From Echiichthys vipera (Eukaryota > Chordata > Actinopteri > Perciformes > Trachinidae): a DNA stretch of 64,000 nt. This document shows, in pieces, positions 1 to 14,885 of the stretch. The first letter of the stretch is position 1. Each line of letters starts with the position of its first letter. The notes under the pieces are model-generated. The model searched no databases. It saw nothing but the letters and a program-made list of their open reading frames with translations, and was not told where the DNA came from. The translations under genes and the position numbers were made by a program. The DNA lies in NCBI GenBank assembly GCA_963691815.1, contig OY829669.1, forward strand, positions 867,019 to 931,018. Direction: 5' to 3'.

Positions 1-257
1 CACACACACTTCCATATATATTACCACACACACTTCCATATATATTACCACACACACTTCCATATATATTACCACACACACTTCCATATATATTACCACA
101 CACACTTCCATATATGTTACCACACACACTTCCATATATGTTACCACACACACTTCCATATATATTACCACACACACTTCCATAAATATTACCACACACA
201 CTTCCATATATATTACCACACACACTTCCATATATATTACCACAAACACTTCCATAT

Positions 258-788
258 ATGTTACCACACACACTTATATATATATTACCACACACACTTC
301 CATATATATTACCACACACACCTCCATATATATTACCACACACACTTCCATATATATTACCACACACACTTCCATATATATTACCACACACACTTCCATA
401 TATATTACCACACACACTGCCATATATATTACCACAAACACTTCCATATATATTACCACACACACTTCCTTATATATTACCACACACACTTCCATATATA
501 TTACCACACACACTTCCATATATACAGTATTACCACACACACTTCCATATATATTACCACACACACTTCCTTATATATTACCACACACACTTATATATAT
601 ATTACCACACACACTTCCTTATATATTACCACACACACTTCCATATATATTACCACACACACTTCCATATATACAGTATTACCACACACACTTCCATATA
701 TATTACCACACACACTTCCTTATATATTACCACACACACTTCCTTATATATTACCACACACACTTCCTTATATATTACCACACACACT
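258..788 (+). repeat. Higher-order block in A1, copy a
   Basis: This run of variant 24-mers starts with an ATATATGTTACC unit, then a CTTATATATATA unit and a CCTCC unit. It carries two CAGTA insertions 149 bp apart (525 and 674), then three consecutive CTTCCTTATATA units (near 717, 741 and 765). The same ordered set recurs at 1774-2328 with an offset of 1,516-1,540 bp. The shared order of rare variants shows duplication of a block rather than independent mutation. Confidence 0.8.
525..678 (+). repeat. Pair of CAGTA-insertion 29-mers
   Basis: Two family A units carry CAGTA between ATATATA and TTACC, at 525-529 and 674-678, which makes each unit 29 bp. Their spacing is five normal 24-mers plus one 29-mer (149 bp). 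The insertion is rare and serves as a landmark for following duplicated blocks. Confidence 0.9.
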
Positions 789-1773
789 TCCATATATATT
801 ACCACACACACTTCCATATATATTACCACACACACTTCCATATATATTACCACACACACTTCCATATATATTACCACACACACTTCCATATATATTACCA
901 CACACACTTCCATATATATTACCACACACACTTCCATATATATTACCACACACACTTCCATATATATTACCACACACACTTCCATATATATTACCACACA
1001 CACTTCCATGTATATTACCACACACACTTCCATATATATTACCACACACACTTATATATATTACCACACACACTTCCATATATATTACCACACACACTTC
1101 CATATATATTACCACACACACTTCCATGTATATTACCACACACACTTCCATATATATTACCACACACACATATATATTACCACACACACTTATATATATT
1201 ACCACACACACTTCCATATATATTACCACACACACTTCCATATATATTACCACACACACTTCCTTATATATTACCATACACACTTCCATATATATTACCA
1301 CACACACACTTCCATATATATTACCACACACACACTTCCATATATATTACCACACTCACTTATATATATTACCACACACACTTATATATATATATTACCA
1401 CACACACTTCCATATATATTACCACACACATTTCCATATATATTACCACACACACTTCCATATATATTACCACACACACTTATATATATATTACCACACA
1501 CACTTCCATATATATTACCACACACACTTCCATATATATTACCACACACACTTCCATATATATTACCACACACACTTCCATATATTACCACACACACTTC
1601 CATATATATTACCACACACACTTCCATATATGTTACCACACACACTTCCATATATATTACCACACACACTTCCATATATATTACCACACACACTTCCATA
1701 AATATTACCACACACACTTCCATATATATTACCACACACACTTCCATATATATTACCACACACACTTCCATAT

Positions 1774-2328
1774 ATGTTACCACACACACTTATATATATA
1801 TTACCACACACACTTCCATATATATTACCACACACACCTCCATATATATTACCACACACACTTCCATATATATTACCACACACACTTCCATATATATTAC
1901 CACACACACTTCCATATATATTACCACACACACTTCCATATATATTACCACACACACTTCCATATATATTACCACACACACTTCCTTATATATTACCACA
2001 CACACTTCCATATATATTACCACACACACTTCCATATATATTACCACACACACTTCCATATATACAGTATTACCACACACACTTCCATATATATTACCAC
2101 ACACACTTCCTTATATATTACCACACACACTTATATATATATTACCACACACACTTCCTTATATATTACCACACACACTTCCATATATATTACCACACAC
2201 ACTTCCATATATACAGTATTACCACACACACTTCCATATATATTACCACACACACTTCCTTATATATTACCACACACACTTCCTTATATATTACCACACA
2301 CACTTCCTTATATATTACCACACACACT
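1774..2328 (+). repeat. Higher-order block in A1, copy b
   Basis: Second copy of the variant-unit order seen at 258-788. It has the ATGTT unit, CTTATATATATA unit and CCTCC unit, CAGTA insertions at 2065 and 2214 (149 bp apart, as in copy a), and a triple CTTCCTTATATA run at about 2257-2305. Similar openings, with the ATGTT unit soon followed by a CCTCC unit, also occur at about 5228 and 7110, so this opening is a recurrent higher-order start in the A arrays. Confidence 0.78.
2065..2218 (+). repeat. Pair of CAGTA-insertion 29-mers, duplicated
   Basis: The same pair, at 2065-2069 and 2214-2218, again 149 bp apart. It is the 1,540-bp-displaced copy of the pair at 525 and 674. Confidence 0.9.
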
Positions 2329-2856
2329 TCCATATATATTACCACACACACTTCCTTATATATTACCACACACACTTCCTTATATATTACCACACACACT
2401 TCCATATATATTACCACACACACTTCCATATATATTACCACACACACTTCCATATATATTACCACACACACCTCCATATATATTACCACACACACCTCCA
2501 TATATATTACCACACACACTTCCATATATATTACCACACACACTTCCATATATATTACCACACACACTTCCATATATATTACCACACACACTTCCATATA
2601 TATTACCACACACACTTCCATGTATATTACCACATATACTTCCATATATATTACCACACACACTTCCATATATATTACCACACACACTTCCATATATATT
2701 ACCACACACACTTCCATATATATTACCACACACACTTCCATATATATATTACCACACACACTTCTATATATATTACCACACACACTTACATATATATTAC
2801 CACACACACTTACATATATATTACCACACACACTTCCATATATATTACCACACACA

Positions 2857-2892
2857 CTTCCACACACACTTCCATATATATTTCCACACACG
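2857..2892 (+). repeat. A-to-B border with hybrid unit
   Basis: The order is one plain 12-mer CTTCCACACACA (2857-2868), a family A first half CTTCCATATATA (2869-2880), then TTTCCACACACG (2881-2892) and a run of family B. TTTCC is intermediate between the TTACC of family A and the CTTCC of family B. The border preserves the 12-bp phase. The identical arrangement is found at 8838-8873. Confidence 0.9.
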
Positions 2893-3408
2893 CTTCCACA
2901 CACGCTTCCACACACGCTTCCACACACACGCTTCCACACACACGCTTCCACACACGCTTCCACACACACTTCCACACACGCTTCCACACACACACTTCCA
3001 CACACACGCTTCCACACACACGCTTCCACACACACGCTTCCACACACACTTCCAAACACGCTTCCACACACACTTCCACACACGCTTCCACACACACTTC
3101 CACACACACACTTCCACACACGCTTCCACACACACTTCCACACGCACACTTCCACACACGCTTCCACACACACTTCCACACACACTTCCGTACACGCTTC
3201 CACACACGCTTCCACAAACACACTTCCACACACGCTTCCACACGCACACTTCCACACACACTTCCACACGCACACTTCCACACACGCTTCCACACACGCT
3301 TCCACACACACTTCCACACATGCTTCCACACACGCTTCCACACAAACTTCCACACACGCTTCCACACACGCTTCCACACACACGCTTCCACACAGGCTTC
3401 CACACACA
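2881..3408 (+). repeat. Family B 12/14-bp array, block B1
   Basis: This short block is made of CTTCCACACACG and CTTCCACACACA 12-mers mixed with CTTCCACACACACG 14-mers. Rare forms include TTCCGTACACG, CACACATGC, CACAAAC and CACAGGC. Its unit order follows 8862-9376 with an offset of 5,981 bp and a few single-base differences (for example TTCCGT here and TTCCGC there). It is best read as a duplicated copy of the start of the long B array. No gene is present. Confidence 0.95.
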
Positions 3409-3420
3409 CTTATATATATA
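3395..3420 (+). repeat. Abrupt B-to-A junction
   Basis: After a CACAGGCTTCC unit the array switches without a transition unit to a CTTATATATATA family A unit at 3409. The copy at about 9376 continues instead in family B with CACACTGGCTTCC. The point where the two copies stop matching is therefore the likely breakpoint of the 6-kb duplication. Confidence 0.7.
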
Positions 3421-3589
3421 TTACCACACAAACTTATATATATATTACCACACACACTTCCATATATATTACCACACACACTTCCATATATATTACCACA
3501 CACACTTCCATATATATTACCACACACGCTTCCATATATATTACCACACACACTTCCATATATATTACCACACACACTTCCATATATAT

Positions 3590-5471
3590 TACCAAACACA
3601 CTTATATATATATTACCACACACACTTCAATATATATTACCACACACACTTCCATATATATTACAACACACACTTATATATATATTACCACACACACTTC
3701 AATATATATTACCACACACACTTCCATATATATTACCACACACACTTCCATATATATTACCACACACACTTATATATATATTACCACACACACTTCCATA
3801 TATATTACCACACACACTTATATATATATTACCACACACACTTCCATATATATTACCACACACACTTCCTTATATATTACCACACACACTTCCATATATA
3901 TTACCACACACACTTCCATATATATTACCACACACACTTCCATATATATTACCACACACACTTCCATATATATTACCACACACACTTCCATATATATTAC
4001 CACACACGCTTCCATATATATTACCACACACACTTCCATATATATTACCACACACACTTCCATATATATTACCACACACACTTATATATATTACCACACA
4101 CACTTCCATATATATTACCACACACACTTCCATATATATTACCACACACACTTCCATATATATTACCACACACACTTCCATGTATATTACCACACACACT
4201 TCCATATATATTACCACACACACATATATATTACCACACACACTTATATATATTACCACACACACTTCCATATATATTACCACACACACTTCCATATATA
4301 TTACCACACTCACTTCCTTATACATTACCATACACACTTCCATATATATTACCACACACACTTCCATATATATTACCACACACACTTCCATATATATTAC
4401 CACACACACTTCCATATATATTACCACACTCACTTATATATATTACCACACACACTTATATATATATTACCACACACACTTCCATATATATTACCACACA
4501 CACTTCCATATATATTACCACACTCACTTCCTTATATATTACCATACACACTTCCATATATATTACCACACACACTTCCATATATATTACCATACACACT
4601 TCCATATATATTACCACACACACTTCCATATATATTACCACACACACTTCCATATATATTACCACACTCACTTATATATATTACCACACACACTTATATA
4701 TATATTACCACACACACTTCCATATATATTACCACACACACTTCCATATATATTACCACACACACTTCCATATATATTACCACACACACTTCCATATATA
4801 TTACCACACTCACTTATATATATTACCACACACACTTATATATATATTACCACACACACTTCCATATATATTACCACACACATTTCCATATATATTACCA
4901 CACACACTTCCATATATATTACCACACACACTTATATATATATTACCACACACACTTCCATATATATTACCACACACACTTCCATATATATTACCACACA
5001 CACTTCCATATATATTACCACACACACTTCCATATATATTACCACACACACTTCCATATATATTACCACACACACTTCCATATATGTTACCACACACACT
5101 TCCATATATATTACCACACACACTTCCATATATATTACCACACACACTTCCATAAATATTACCACACACACTTCCATATATATTACCACACACACTTCCA
5201 TATATATTACCACACACACTTCCATATATGTTACCACACACACTTATATATATATTACCACACACACTTCCATATATATTACCACACACACCTCCATATA
5301 TATTACCACACACACTTCCATATATATTACCACACACACTTCCATATATATTACCACACACACTTCCATATATATTACCACACACACTTCCATATATATT
5401 ACCACACACGCTTCCATATATATTACCACACACACTTCCATATATATTACCACACACACTTCCATATATAT
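3590..5471 (+). repeat. 1.9-kb tandem duplication in A2, copy 1
   Basis: The landmarks TTCAATATAT at 3626 and 3698 reappear at 5508 and 5580 (offset 1,882 bp). Later variant units match at 1,906-1,930 bp, and the ATGTT/CCTCC opening at 5228 reappears at 7110. The small drift in offset is by whole 24-bp units. Edges are approximate. Confidence 0.75.
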
Positions 5472-7353
5472 TACCAAACACACTTATATATATATTACCA
5501 CACACACTTCAATATATATTACCACACACACTTCCATATATATTACAACACACACTTATATATATATTACCACACACACTTCAATATATATTACCACACA
5601 CACTTCCATATATATTACCAAACACACTTATATATATATTACCACACACACTTCAATATATATTACCACACACACTTCCATATATATTACCACACACACT
5701 TCCATATATATTACCACACACACTTATATATATATTACCACACACACTTCCATATATATTACCACACACACTTCCTTATATATTACCACACACACTTCCA
5801 TATATATTACCACACACACTTCCATATATATTACCACACACACTTCCATATATATTACCACACACACTTCCATATATATTACCACACACACTTCCATATA
5901 TATTACCACACACGCTTCCATATATATTACCACACACACTTCCATATATATTACCACACACACTTCCATATATATTACCACACACACTTATATATATTAC
6001 CACACACACTTCCATATATATTACCACACACACTTCCATATATATTACCACACACACTTCCATATATATTACCACACACACTTCCATGTATATTACCACA
6101 CACACTTCCATATATATTACCACACACACATATATATTACCACACACACTTATATATATTACCACACACACTTCCATATATATTACCACACACACATCCA
6201 TATATATTACCACACTCACTTCCTTATATATTACCATACACACTTCCATATATATTACCACACACACTTCCATATATATTACCACACACACTTCCATATA
6301 TATTACCACACACACTTCCATATATATTACCACACATACTTCCATATATATTACCACACTCACTTATATATATTACCACACACACTTATATATATATTAC
6401 CACACACACTTCCATATATATTACCACACACACTTCCATATATATTACCACACTCACTTCCTTATATATTACCATACACACTTCCATATATATTACCACA
6501 CACACTTCCATATATATTACCATACACACTTCCATATATATTACCACACACACTTCCATATATATTACCACACACACTTCCATATATAATACCACACTCA
6601 CTTATATATATTACCACACACACTTATATATATATTACCACACACACTTCCATATATATTACCACACACACTTCCATATATATTACCACACACACTTCCA
6701 TATATATTACCACACTCACTTATATATATTACCACACACACTTATATATATATTACCACACACACTTCCATATATATTACCACACACATTTCCATATATA
6801 TTACCACACACACTTCCATATATATTACCACACACACTTATATATATATTACCACACACACTTCCATATATATTACCACACACACTTCCATATATATTAC
6901 CACACACACTTCCATATATATTACCACACACACTTCCATATATGTTACCACACACACTTCCATATATGTTACCACACACACTTCCATATATATTACCACA
7001 CACACTTCCATATATATTACCACACACACTTCCATAAATATTACCACACACACTTCCATATATATTACCACACACACTTCCATATATATTACCACACACA
7101 CTTCCATATATGTTACCACACACACTTATATATATTACCACACACACTTCCATATATATTACCACACACACCTCCATATATATTACCACACACACTTCCA
7201 TATATATTACCACACACACTTCCATATATATTACCACACACACTTCCAGATATATTACCACACACACTTCCATATATATTACCACACACACTTCCATATA
7301 TATTACCACACACACTTCCTTATATATTACCACACACACTTCCATATATATTA
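5472..7353 (+). repeat. 1.9-kb tandem duplication in A2, copy 2
   Basis: Second copy of the block at 3590-5471. A three-unit (72-bp) motif holding TTCAATATAT is present three times here (5508, 5580, 5652) against two in copy 1, so a smaller expansion occurred inside the larger copy. Edges are approximate. Confidence 0.75.
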
Positions 7354-7398
7354 CCACACACACTTCCATATATATTACCACACACACTTCCATATATA

Positions 7399-7403
7399 CA
7401 GTA
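7399..7403 (+). repeat. CAGTA insertion in a 24-mer
   Basis: A single CAGTA insertion, 289 bp after the ATGTT opening at 7110. The matching distance in the copy at 1774 is 291 bp. It supports the 7110 block as another copy of the same higher-order opening. Confidence 0.85.
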
Positions 7404-8189
7404 TTACCACACACACTTCCATATATATTACCACACACACTTCCTTATATATTACCACACACACTTATATATATATTACCACACACACTTCCTTATATAT
7501 TACCACACACACTTCCATGTATATTACCACACACACTTCCATATATATTACCACACACACACATATATATTACCACACACACTTATATATATTACCACAC
7601 ACACTTCCATATATATTACCACACACACTTCCCTATATATTACCACACACACTTCCTTATATATTACCATACACACTTCCATATATATTACCACACACAC
7701 ACTTCCATATATATTACCACACTCACTTATATATATTACCACACACACTTATATATATATTACCACACACACTTCCATATATATTACCACACACATTTCC
7801 ATATATATTACCACACACTTCCATATATATTACCACACACACTTATATATATATTACCACACACACTTCCATATATATTACCACACACACTTCCATATAT
7901 ATTACCACACACACTTCCATATATATTACCACACACACTTCCATATATGTTACCACACACACTTATATATATATTACCACACACACTTCCATATATATTA
8001 CCACACACACTTCCATATATATTACCACACACACTTCCATATATATTACCACACACACTTCCATATATATTACCACACACACTTCCATATATATTACCAC
8101 ACACACTTCCTTATATATTACCACACACACTTCCATATATATCACCACACACACTTCCATATATATTACCACACACACTTCCATATATA

Positions 8190-8271
8190 CAGTATTACCA
8201 CACACACTTCCTTATATATTACCACACACACTTCCATATATATTACCACACACACTTCCATATATACAGTA
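8190..8271 (+). repeat. Pair of CAGTA insertions, 77 bp apart
   Basis: CAGTA insertions at 8190-8194 and 8267-8271. The spacing is 77 bp (two 24-mers plus one 29-mer) where the earlier pairs are 149 bp apart. The second one lies 6,053 bp from the one at 2214. Three 24-mers have been lost or gained between the copies. Confidence 0.85.
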
Positions 8272-8837
8272 TTACCACACACACTTCCATATATATTACC
8301 ACACACACTTCCTTATATATTACCACACACACTTCCTTATATATTACCACACACACTTCCTTATATATTACCACACACACTTCCATATATATTACCACAC
8401 ACACTTCCTTATATATTACCACACACACTTCCTTATATATTACCACACACACTTCCATATATATTACCACACACACTTCCATATATATTACCACACACAC
8501 TTCCATATATATTACCACACACACCTCCATATATATTACCACACACACTTCCATATATATTACCACACACACTTCCATATATATTACCACACACACTTCC
8601 ATATATATTACCACACACACTTCCATGTATATTACCACATATACTTCCATATATATTACCACACACACTTCCATATATATTACCACACACACTTCCATAT
8701 ATATTACCACACACACTTCCATATATATATTACCACACACACTTCTATATATATTACCACACACACTTCCATAAATATTACCACACACACTTACATATAT
8801 ATTACCACACACACTTCCATATATATTACCACACACA

Positions 8838-8873
8838 CTTCCACACACACTTCCATATATATTTCCACACACG
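8838..8873 (+). repeat. A-to-B border with hybrid unit, second copy
   Basis: Same order as at 2857-2892: CTTCCACACACA (8838-8849), CTTCCATATATA (8850-8861), TTTCCACACACG (8862-8873), then family B. The offset is exactly 5,981 bp. From here family B runs to the end of the window. Confidence 0.9.
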
Positions 8874-10199
8874 CTTCCACACACGCTTCCACACACGCTT
8901 CCACACACACGCTTCCACACACACGCTTCCACACACGCTTCCACACACACTTCCACACACGCTTCCACACACACACTTCCACACACACGCTTCCACACAC
9001 ACGCTTCCACACACACGCTTCCACACACACTTCCAAACACGCTTCCACACACACTTCCACACACGCTTCCACACACACTTCCACACACACACTTCCACAC
9101 ACGCTTCCACACACACTTCCACACGCACACTTCCACACACGCTTCCACACACACTTCCACACACACTTCCGCACACGCTTCCACACACGCTTCCACAAAC
9201 ACACTTCCACACACGCTTCCACACGTACACTTCCACACACACTTCCACATGCACACTTCCACACACGCTTCCACACACGCTTCCACACACACTTCCACAC
9301 ATGCTTCCACACACGCTTCCACACAAACTTCCACACACGCTTCCACACACGCTTCCACACACACGCTTCCACACAGGCTTCCACACTGGCTTCCACACAC
9401 ACTTCCACACGCTTCCATACACATGCTTCCACACACGCTTCCACACACGCTTCCACACACGCTTCCACACAAGCTTCCACACACGCTTACACACACGCTT
9501 CCACACAAACTTCCACACACGCTTCCACACACACTTCCACACACGCTTCCACACACGCTTCCACAAACGCTTCCACACACGCTTCCACACACGCTTCCAC
9601 ACACACGCTTCCACACACGCTTCCACACAAACTTCCACACACGCTTCCACACACACTTCCACACACGCTTCCACACACGCTTCCACACACGCTTCCACAC
9701 ACGCTTCCACACGCGCTTCCACACACGCTTCCACACGCACACTTCCACACACGCTTCCACACACGCTTCCACACACGCTTCCACACACGCTTCCACACGC
9801 CCTTCCACACACGCTTCCACACGCACACTTCCACACACGCTTCCACACAAGCTTCCACACACACGCTTCCACACACATGCTTCCACACACACGCTTCCAC
9901 ATACACGCTTCCACATACACGCTTCCACACACGCTTCCATATACACGCTTCCACACACGCTTCCACACACGCTTCCACACACACTTCCACACACGCTTTC
10001 ACACACGCTTCCACACACGCTTCCACACACACGCTTCCACACACGCTTCCATACACACGCTTCAACATACACGCTTCCACACACGTTTCCACATACACAC
10101 TTCCACACACACTTCCACACACACGCTTCCACACACGCTTCCACACACGCTTCCACACACGCTTCCACACACGCTTCAACACACACGCTTCCACACACA

Positions 10200-10960
10200 C
10201 GCTTCCACACACACTTCCACACACGCTTCCACACACACGCTTCCACACACACACTTCCACACACGCTTCCACACACGCTTCCACACACGCTTCCACACAC
10301 GCTTCCACACACACACTTCCACACAAGCTTCCACACACACTTCCATACACGCTTCCACACACACACTTCCACACACGCTTCCACACACGCTTCCACACAC
10401 GCTTCCACACACACTTCCACACACGCTTCCACACACACTTCCACACACGCTTCCACACACACTTCCACACACACACTTCCACACACGCTTCCACACACAC
10501 TTCCACACGCACACTTCCACACACGCTTCCACACACACTTCCACACACACTTCCGCACACGCTTCCACACACGCTTCCACACACGCTTCCACACACACAC
10601 TTCCACACACGCTTCCACACGCACACTTCCACACACGCTTCCACACGCACACTTCCACACACGCTTCCACACACATTTCCACACACACTTCCACACACGC
10701 TTCCACACACGCTTCAACACACGCTTCAACACACACGCTTCCACACACACTTCCACACACTTCCACACACACGCTTCCACACACGCTTCCACACACGCTT
10801 CCACACACGCTTCCACACACGCTTCCACACTGGCTTCCACACACACTTCCACATGCTTCCACACACACGCTTCCACACACACTTCCACACACGCTTCCAC
10901 ACACACTTCCACACACGCTTCCACACACACTTCCACACACACACTTCCACACGCTTCCAC
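10200..10960 (+). repeat. Block matching 12.55-13.31 kb (offset 2,353 bp)
   Basis: The landmarks CACAAGCTTCC (10325), CTTCCGCACACG (10551) and CACTGGC followed by CACATGCTTCC (10831) recur at 12678, 12904 and 13184, all displaced by 2,353 bp. The last has a single-base change, TGGCTTCC to TGGCATCC. The block edges are approximate. Confidence 0.75.
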
Positions 10961-12780
10961 ACACGCTTCCACACGCACACTTCCACACACGCTTCCACAC
11001 ACGCTTCCACACACACGCTTCCATACACACGCTTCCATTTACACGCTTCCACACACGCTTCCACACACACTTCCACACACGCTTTCACACACGCTTCCAC
11101 ACACGCTTCCACACACACGCTTCCACACAAGCTTCCATACACACGCTTCAACATACACGCTTCCACACACGTTTCCACATACACACTTCCACACACGCTT
11201 CCACACACGCTTCCACACATGCTTCCACACACGCTTCCACACACGCTTCCACACACGCTTCCACACACGCTTCCACACACACGCTTCCACACACACGCTT
11301 CCACACACACTTCCACACACGCTTCCACACACACACTTCCACACACACACTTCCACACACGCTTCCACACACGCTTCCACACACACTTCCACACACACAC
11401 TTCCACACACGCTTCCACACACACTTCCACACACGCTTCCACACACACGCTTCCACACACGCTTCCACACACACGCTTCCACACACAATTCCACACACAC
11501 GCTTCCACACACGCTTCCACACACGCTTCCACACACGCTTCCACACACGCTTCCACACACGCTTCCACACACACACTTCCACACAAGCTTCCACACACAC
11601 TTCCATACACGCTTCCACACACACACTTCCACACACGCTTCCACACACGCTTCCACACACGCTTCCACACACACTTCCACACACGCTTCCACACACACTT
11701 CCACACACGCTTCCACACACACTTCCACACACACACTTCCACACACGTTTCCACACGCGCTTCCACACACACGCTTCCACACAGGCTTCCACACACACAC
11801 TTCCACACATACACTTCTACACACGCTTCCACACACGCTTCCACACACGCTTCCACTCCACACACACACTTCCACACCCGCTTCCACGCACGCTTCCACA
11901 CACGCTTCCACACACACTCCCACACACACGCTTCCACACACACGCTTCCACACAGGCTTCCACACACACTTCCACACACGCTTCCACACAGGCTTCCACA
12001 CACACTTCCACACACGCTTCAACACACGCTTCCACACACGCTTCCACACACGCTTCCACACACGCTTCCACACACGCTTCCACACACGCTTCCACACACG
12101 CTTCCACACACGCTTCCACACACACGCTTCCACACACATGCTTCCACACACACGCTTCCACACACGCTTCCACACACACTTCCACACACGCTTCCACACA
12201 CACTTCCACACACGCTTCCACACACACTTCCACACACACTTCCACACACACGCTTCCACACACGCTTCCACACACACTTCCACACACGCTTCCACACACG
12301 CTTCCACACATGCTTCCACACACGCTTCCACACACGCTTCCACACACGCTTCCAAACACGCTTCCACACACACGCTTCCACACACACGCTTCCACACACA
12401 CTTCCACACACGCTTCCACACACACACTTCCACACACACACTTCCACACACGCTTCCACACACGCTTCCACACACACTTCCACACACACGCTTCCACACA
12501 CGCTTCCACACACACTTCCACACACGCTTCCACACACACGCTTCCACACACACGCTTCCACACACACGCTTCCACACACAATTCCACACACACGCTTCCA
12601 CACACGCTTCCACACACGCTTCCACACACGCTTCCACACACGCTTCCACACACGCTTCCACACACACACTTCCACACAAGCTTCTACACACACTTCCATA
12701 CACGCTTCCACACACACACTTCCACACACGCTTCCACACACGCTTCCACACACGCTTCCACACACACTTCCACACACGCT

Positions 12781-14885
12781 TCCACACACACTTCCACACA
12801 CGCTTCCACACACACTTCCACACACACACTTCCACACACGCTTCCACACACACTTCCACACGCACACTTCCACACACGCTTCCACACACACTTCCACACA
12901 CACTTCCGCACACGCTTCCACACACGCTTCCACACACGCTTCCACACACACACTTCCACACACGCTTCCACACGCACACTTCCACACACGCTTCCACACG
13001 CACACTTCCACACACGCTTCCACACACATTTCCACACACACTTCCACACACGCTTCCACACACGCTTCAACACACGCTTCAACACACACGCTTCCACACA
13101 CACTTCCACACACTTCCACACACACGCTTCCACACACGCTTCCACACACGCTTCCACACACGCTTCCACACACGCTTCCACACTGGCATCCACACACACT
13201 TCCACATGCTTCCACACACACGCTTCCACACACACTTCCACACACGCTTCCACACACACTTCCACACACGCTTCCACACACACTTCCACACACACACTTC
13301 CACACGCTTCCACAAACGCTTCCAAACACACTTCCACACACGCTTCCACACACGCTTCCACACACGCTTCCACACACACGCTTCCACACACACTTCCAAA
13401 CACACTTCCACACACACTTCCACACACTTCCACACACACACTTCCACACACACACTTCCACACACGCTTCCACACACGCTTCCCCACACGCTTCCACACA
13501 TGCTTCCAAACACACTTCCACACACGCTTCCACACACGCTTCCACACACGCTTCCACACACACGCTTCCACACACGCTTCCACACACGCTTCCACACACA
13601 CGCTTCCACACACGCTTCCACACTGGCTTCCACACACACTTCCACACGCTTCCACACACATGCTTCCACACACACTTCCACACTTGCTTCCACACACGCT
13701 TCCACACAAACGTCCACACACGCTTCCACACACGCTTCCACACACGCTTCCAAACACGCTTCCACACACGCTTCCACACACGCTTCCACACGCACACTTC
13801 CACACACGCTTCCACACATGCTTCCAAACACACGCTTCCACACACACGCTTCCACACACACGCTTCCACACACACGCTTCCACATACACGCTTCCACACA
13901 CGCTTCCATTTACACGCTTCCACACACGCTTCCACACGCAAACTTCCACACACGCTTCCACACACGCTTCCACACACACGCTTCCATACACACGCTTCCA
14001 TTTACACGCTTCCACACACGCTTCCACACACACTTCCACACACGCTTTCACACACGCTTCCACACACGCTTCCACACACACGCTTCCACACAAGCTTCCA
14101 TACACACGCTTCAACATACACGCTTCCACACACGTTTCCACATACACACTTCCACACACGCTTCCACACACACTTCCACACATGCTTCCACACACGCTTC
14201 CACACACGCTTCCACACACGCTTCCAAACACGCTTCCACACACACGCTTCCACACACACGCTTCCACACACACTTCCACACACGCTTCCACACACACACT
14301 TCCACACACACACTTCCACACACGCTTCCACACACGCTTCCACACACACTTCCACACACACGCTTCCACACACGCTTCCACACACACTTCCACACACGCT
14401 TCCACACACACTTCCACACACGCTTCCACACACACTTCCACACACACTTCCACACACACGCTTCCACACACGCTTCCACACACACTTCCACACACGCTTC
14501 CACACACGCTTCCACACACGCCTCCACACACACTTCCACACACACTTCCACACACGTTTCCACACACGCTTCCACACACGCCTCCAAACACGCTTCCACA
14601 CACACTTCCACACACGTTTCCACACGCGCTTCCACACACACGCTTCCACACAGGCTTCCACACACACACTTCCACACATACACTTCTACACACGCTTCCA
14701 CACACGCTTCCACACACGCTTCCACTCCACACACACACTTCCACACCCGCTTCCACGCACGCTTCCACACACGCTTCCACACACACTCCCACACACACGC
14801 TTCCACACACACGCTTCCACACAGGCTTCCACACACACTTCCACACACGCTTCCACACAGGCTTCCACACACACTTCCACACACG
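12781..14885 (+). repeat. 6,951-bp-displaced segmental duplication, copy 1
   Basis: Landmarks across this block match 19732-21836 at a constant 6,951 bp: the CACACG-CACAC unit (12861 and 19812), TGGCATCC/TGGCTTCC (13184 and 20135), TGGCTTCC (13624 and 20575) and the CTTCCACTCC unit (14720 and 21671). A constant offset over 2.1 kb of a 12-bp repeat implies few unit gains or losses since duplication. Confidence 0.85.

Larger units (their letters stand above)
1..2880 (+). repeat. Family A 24-bp satellite array, block A1
   Basis: About 120 head-to-tail copies of a 24-bp unit whose halves are CTTCCATATATA and TTACCACACACA. Common variants are CTTCC to CTTCCT (giving CTTATATATT), CTT followed directly by ATATAT (a 24- or 22-bp form), ATATATGTTACC, ATAAATATT, CCTCC for CTTCC, and a 5-bp CAGTA insertion. 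The left end is cut by the window edge, so the array starts further left. There is no unique sequence, promoter, RNA gene or coding feature in this stretch. The repeat structure is directly visible; its chromosomal location is unknown. Confidence 0.97.
3409..8861 (+). repeat. Family A 24-bp satellite array, block A2
   Basis: About 227 further 24-mers with the same consensus and variants as A1. Added local variants are TTCAATATAT (3626, 3698, 5508, 5580, 5652), TTACAACAC (about 3661 and 5544) and CACACTCAC units (for example about 4306, 4426 and 4666). It carries internal duplications of about 1.9 kb. The whole stretch is repeat; nothing suggests a promoter or gene despite the abundant TATATATA. 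Confidence 0.97.

Noticed and set aside
1..8861. TATATATA tracts as TATA boxes or promoters
   Set aside because: They recur every 24 bp as part of the satellite unit and no transcription unit follows.
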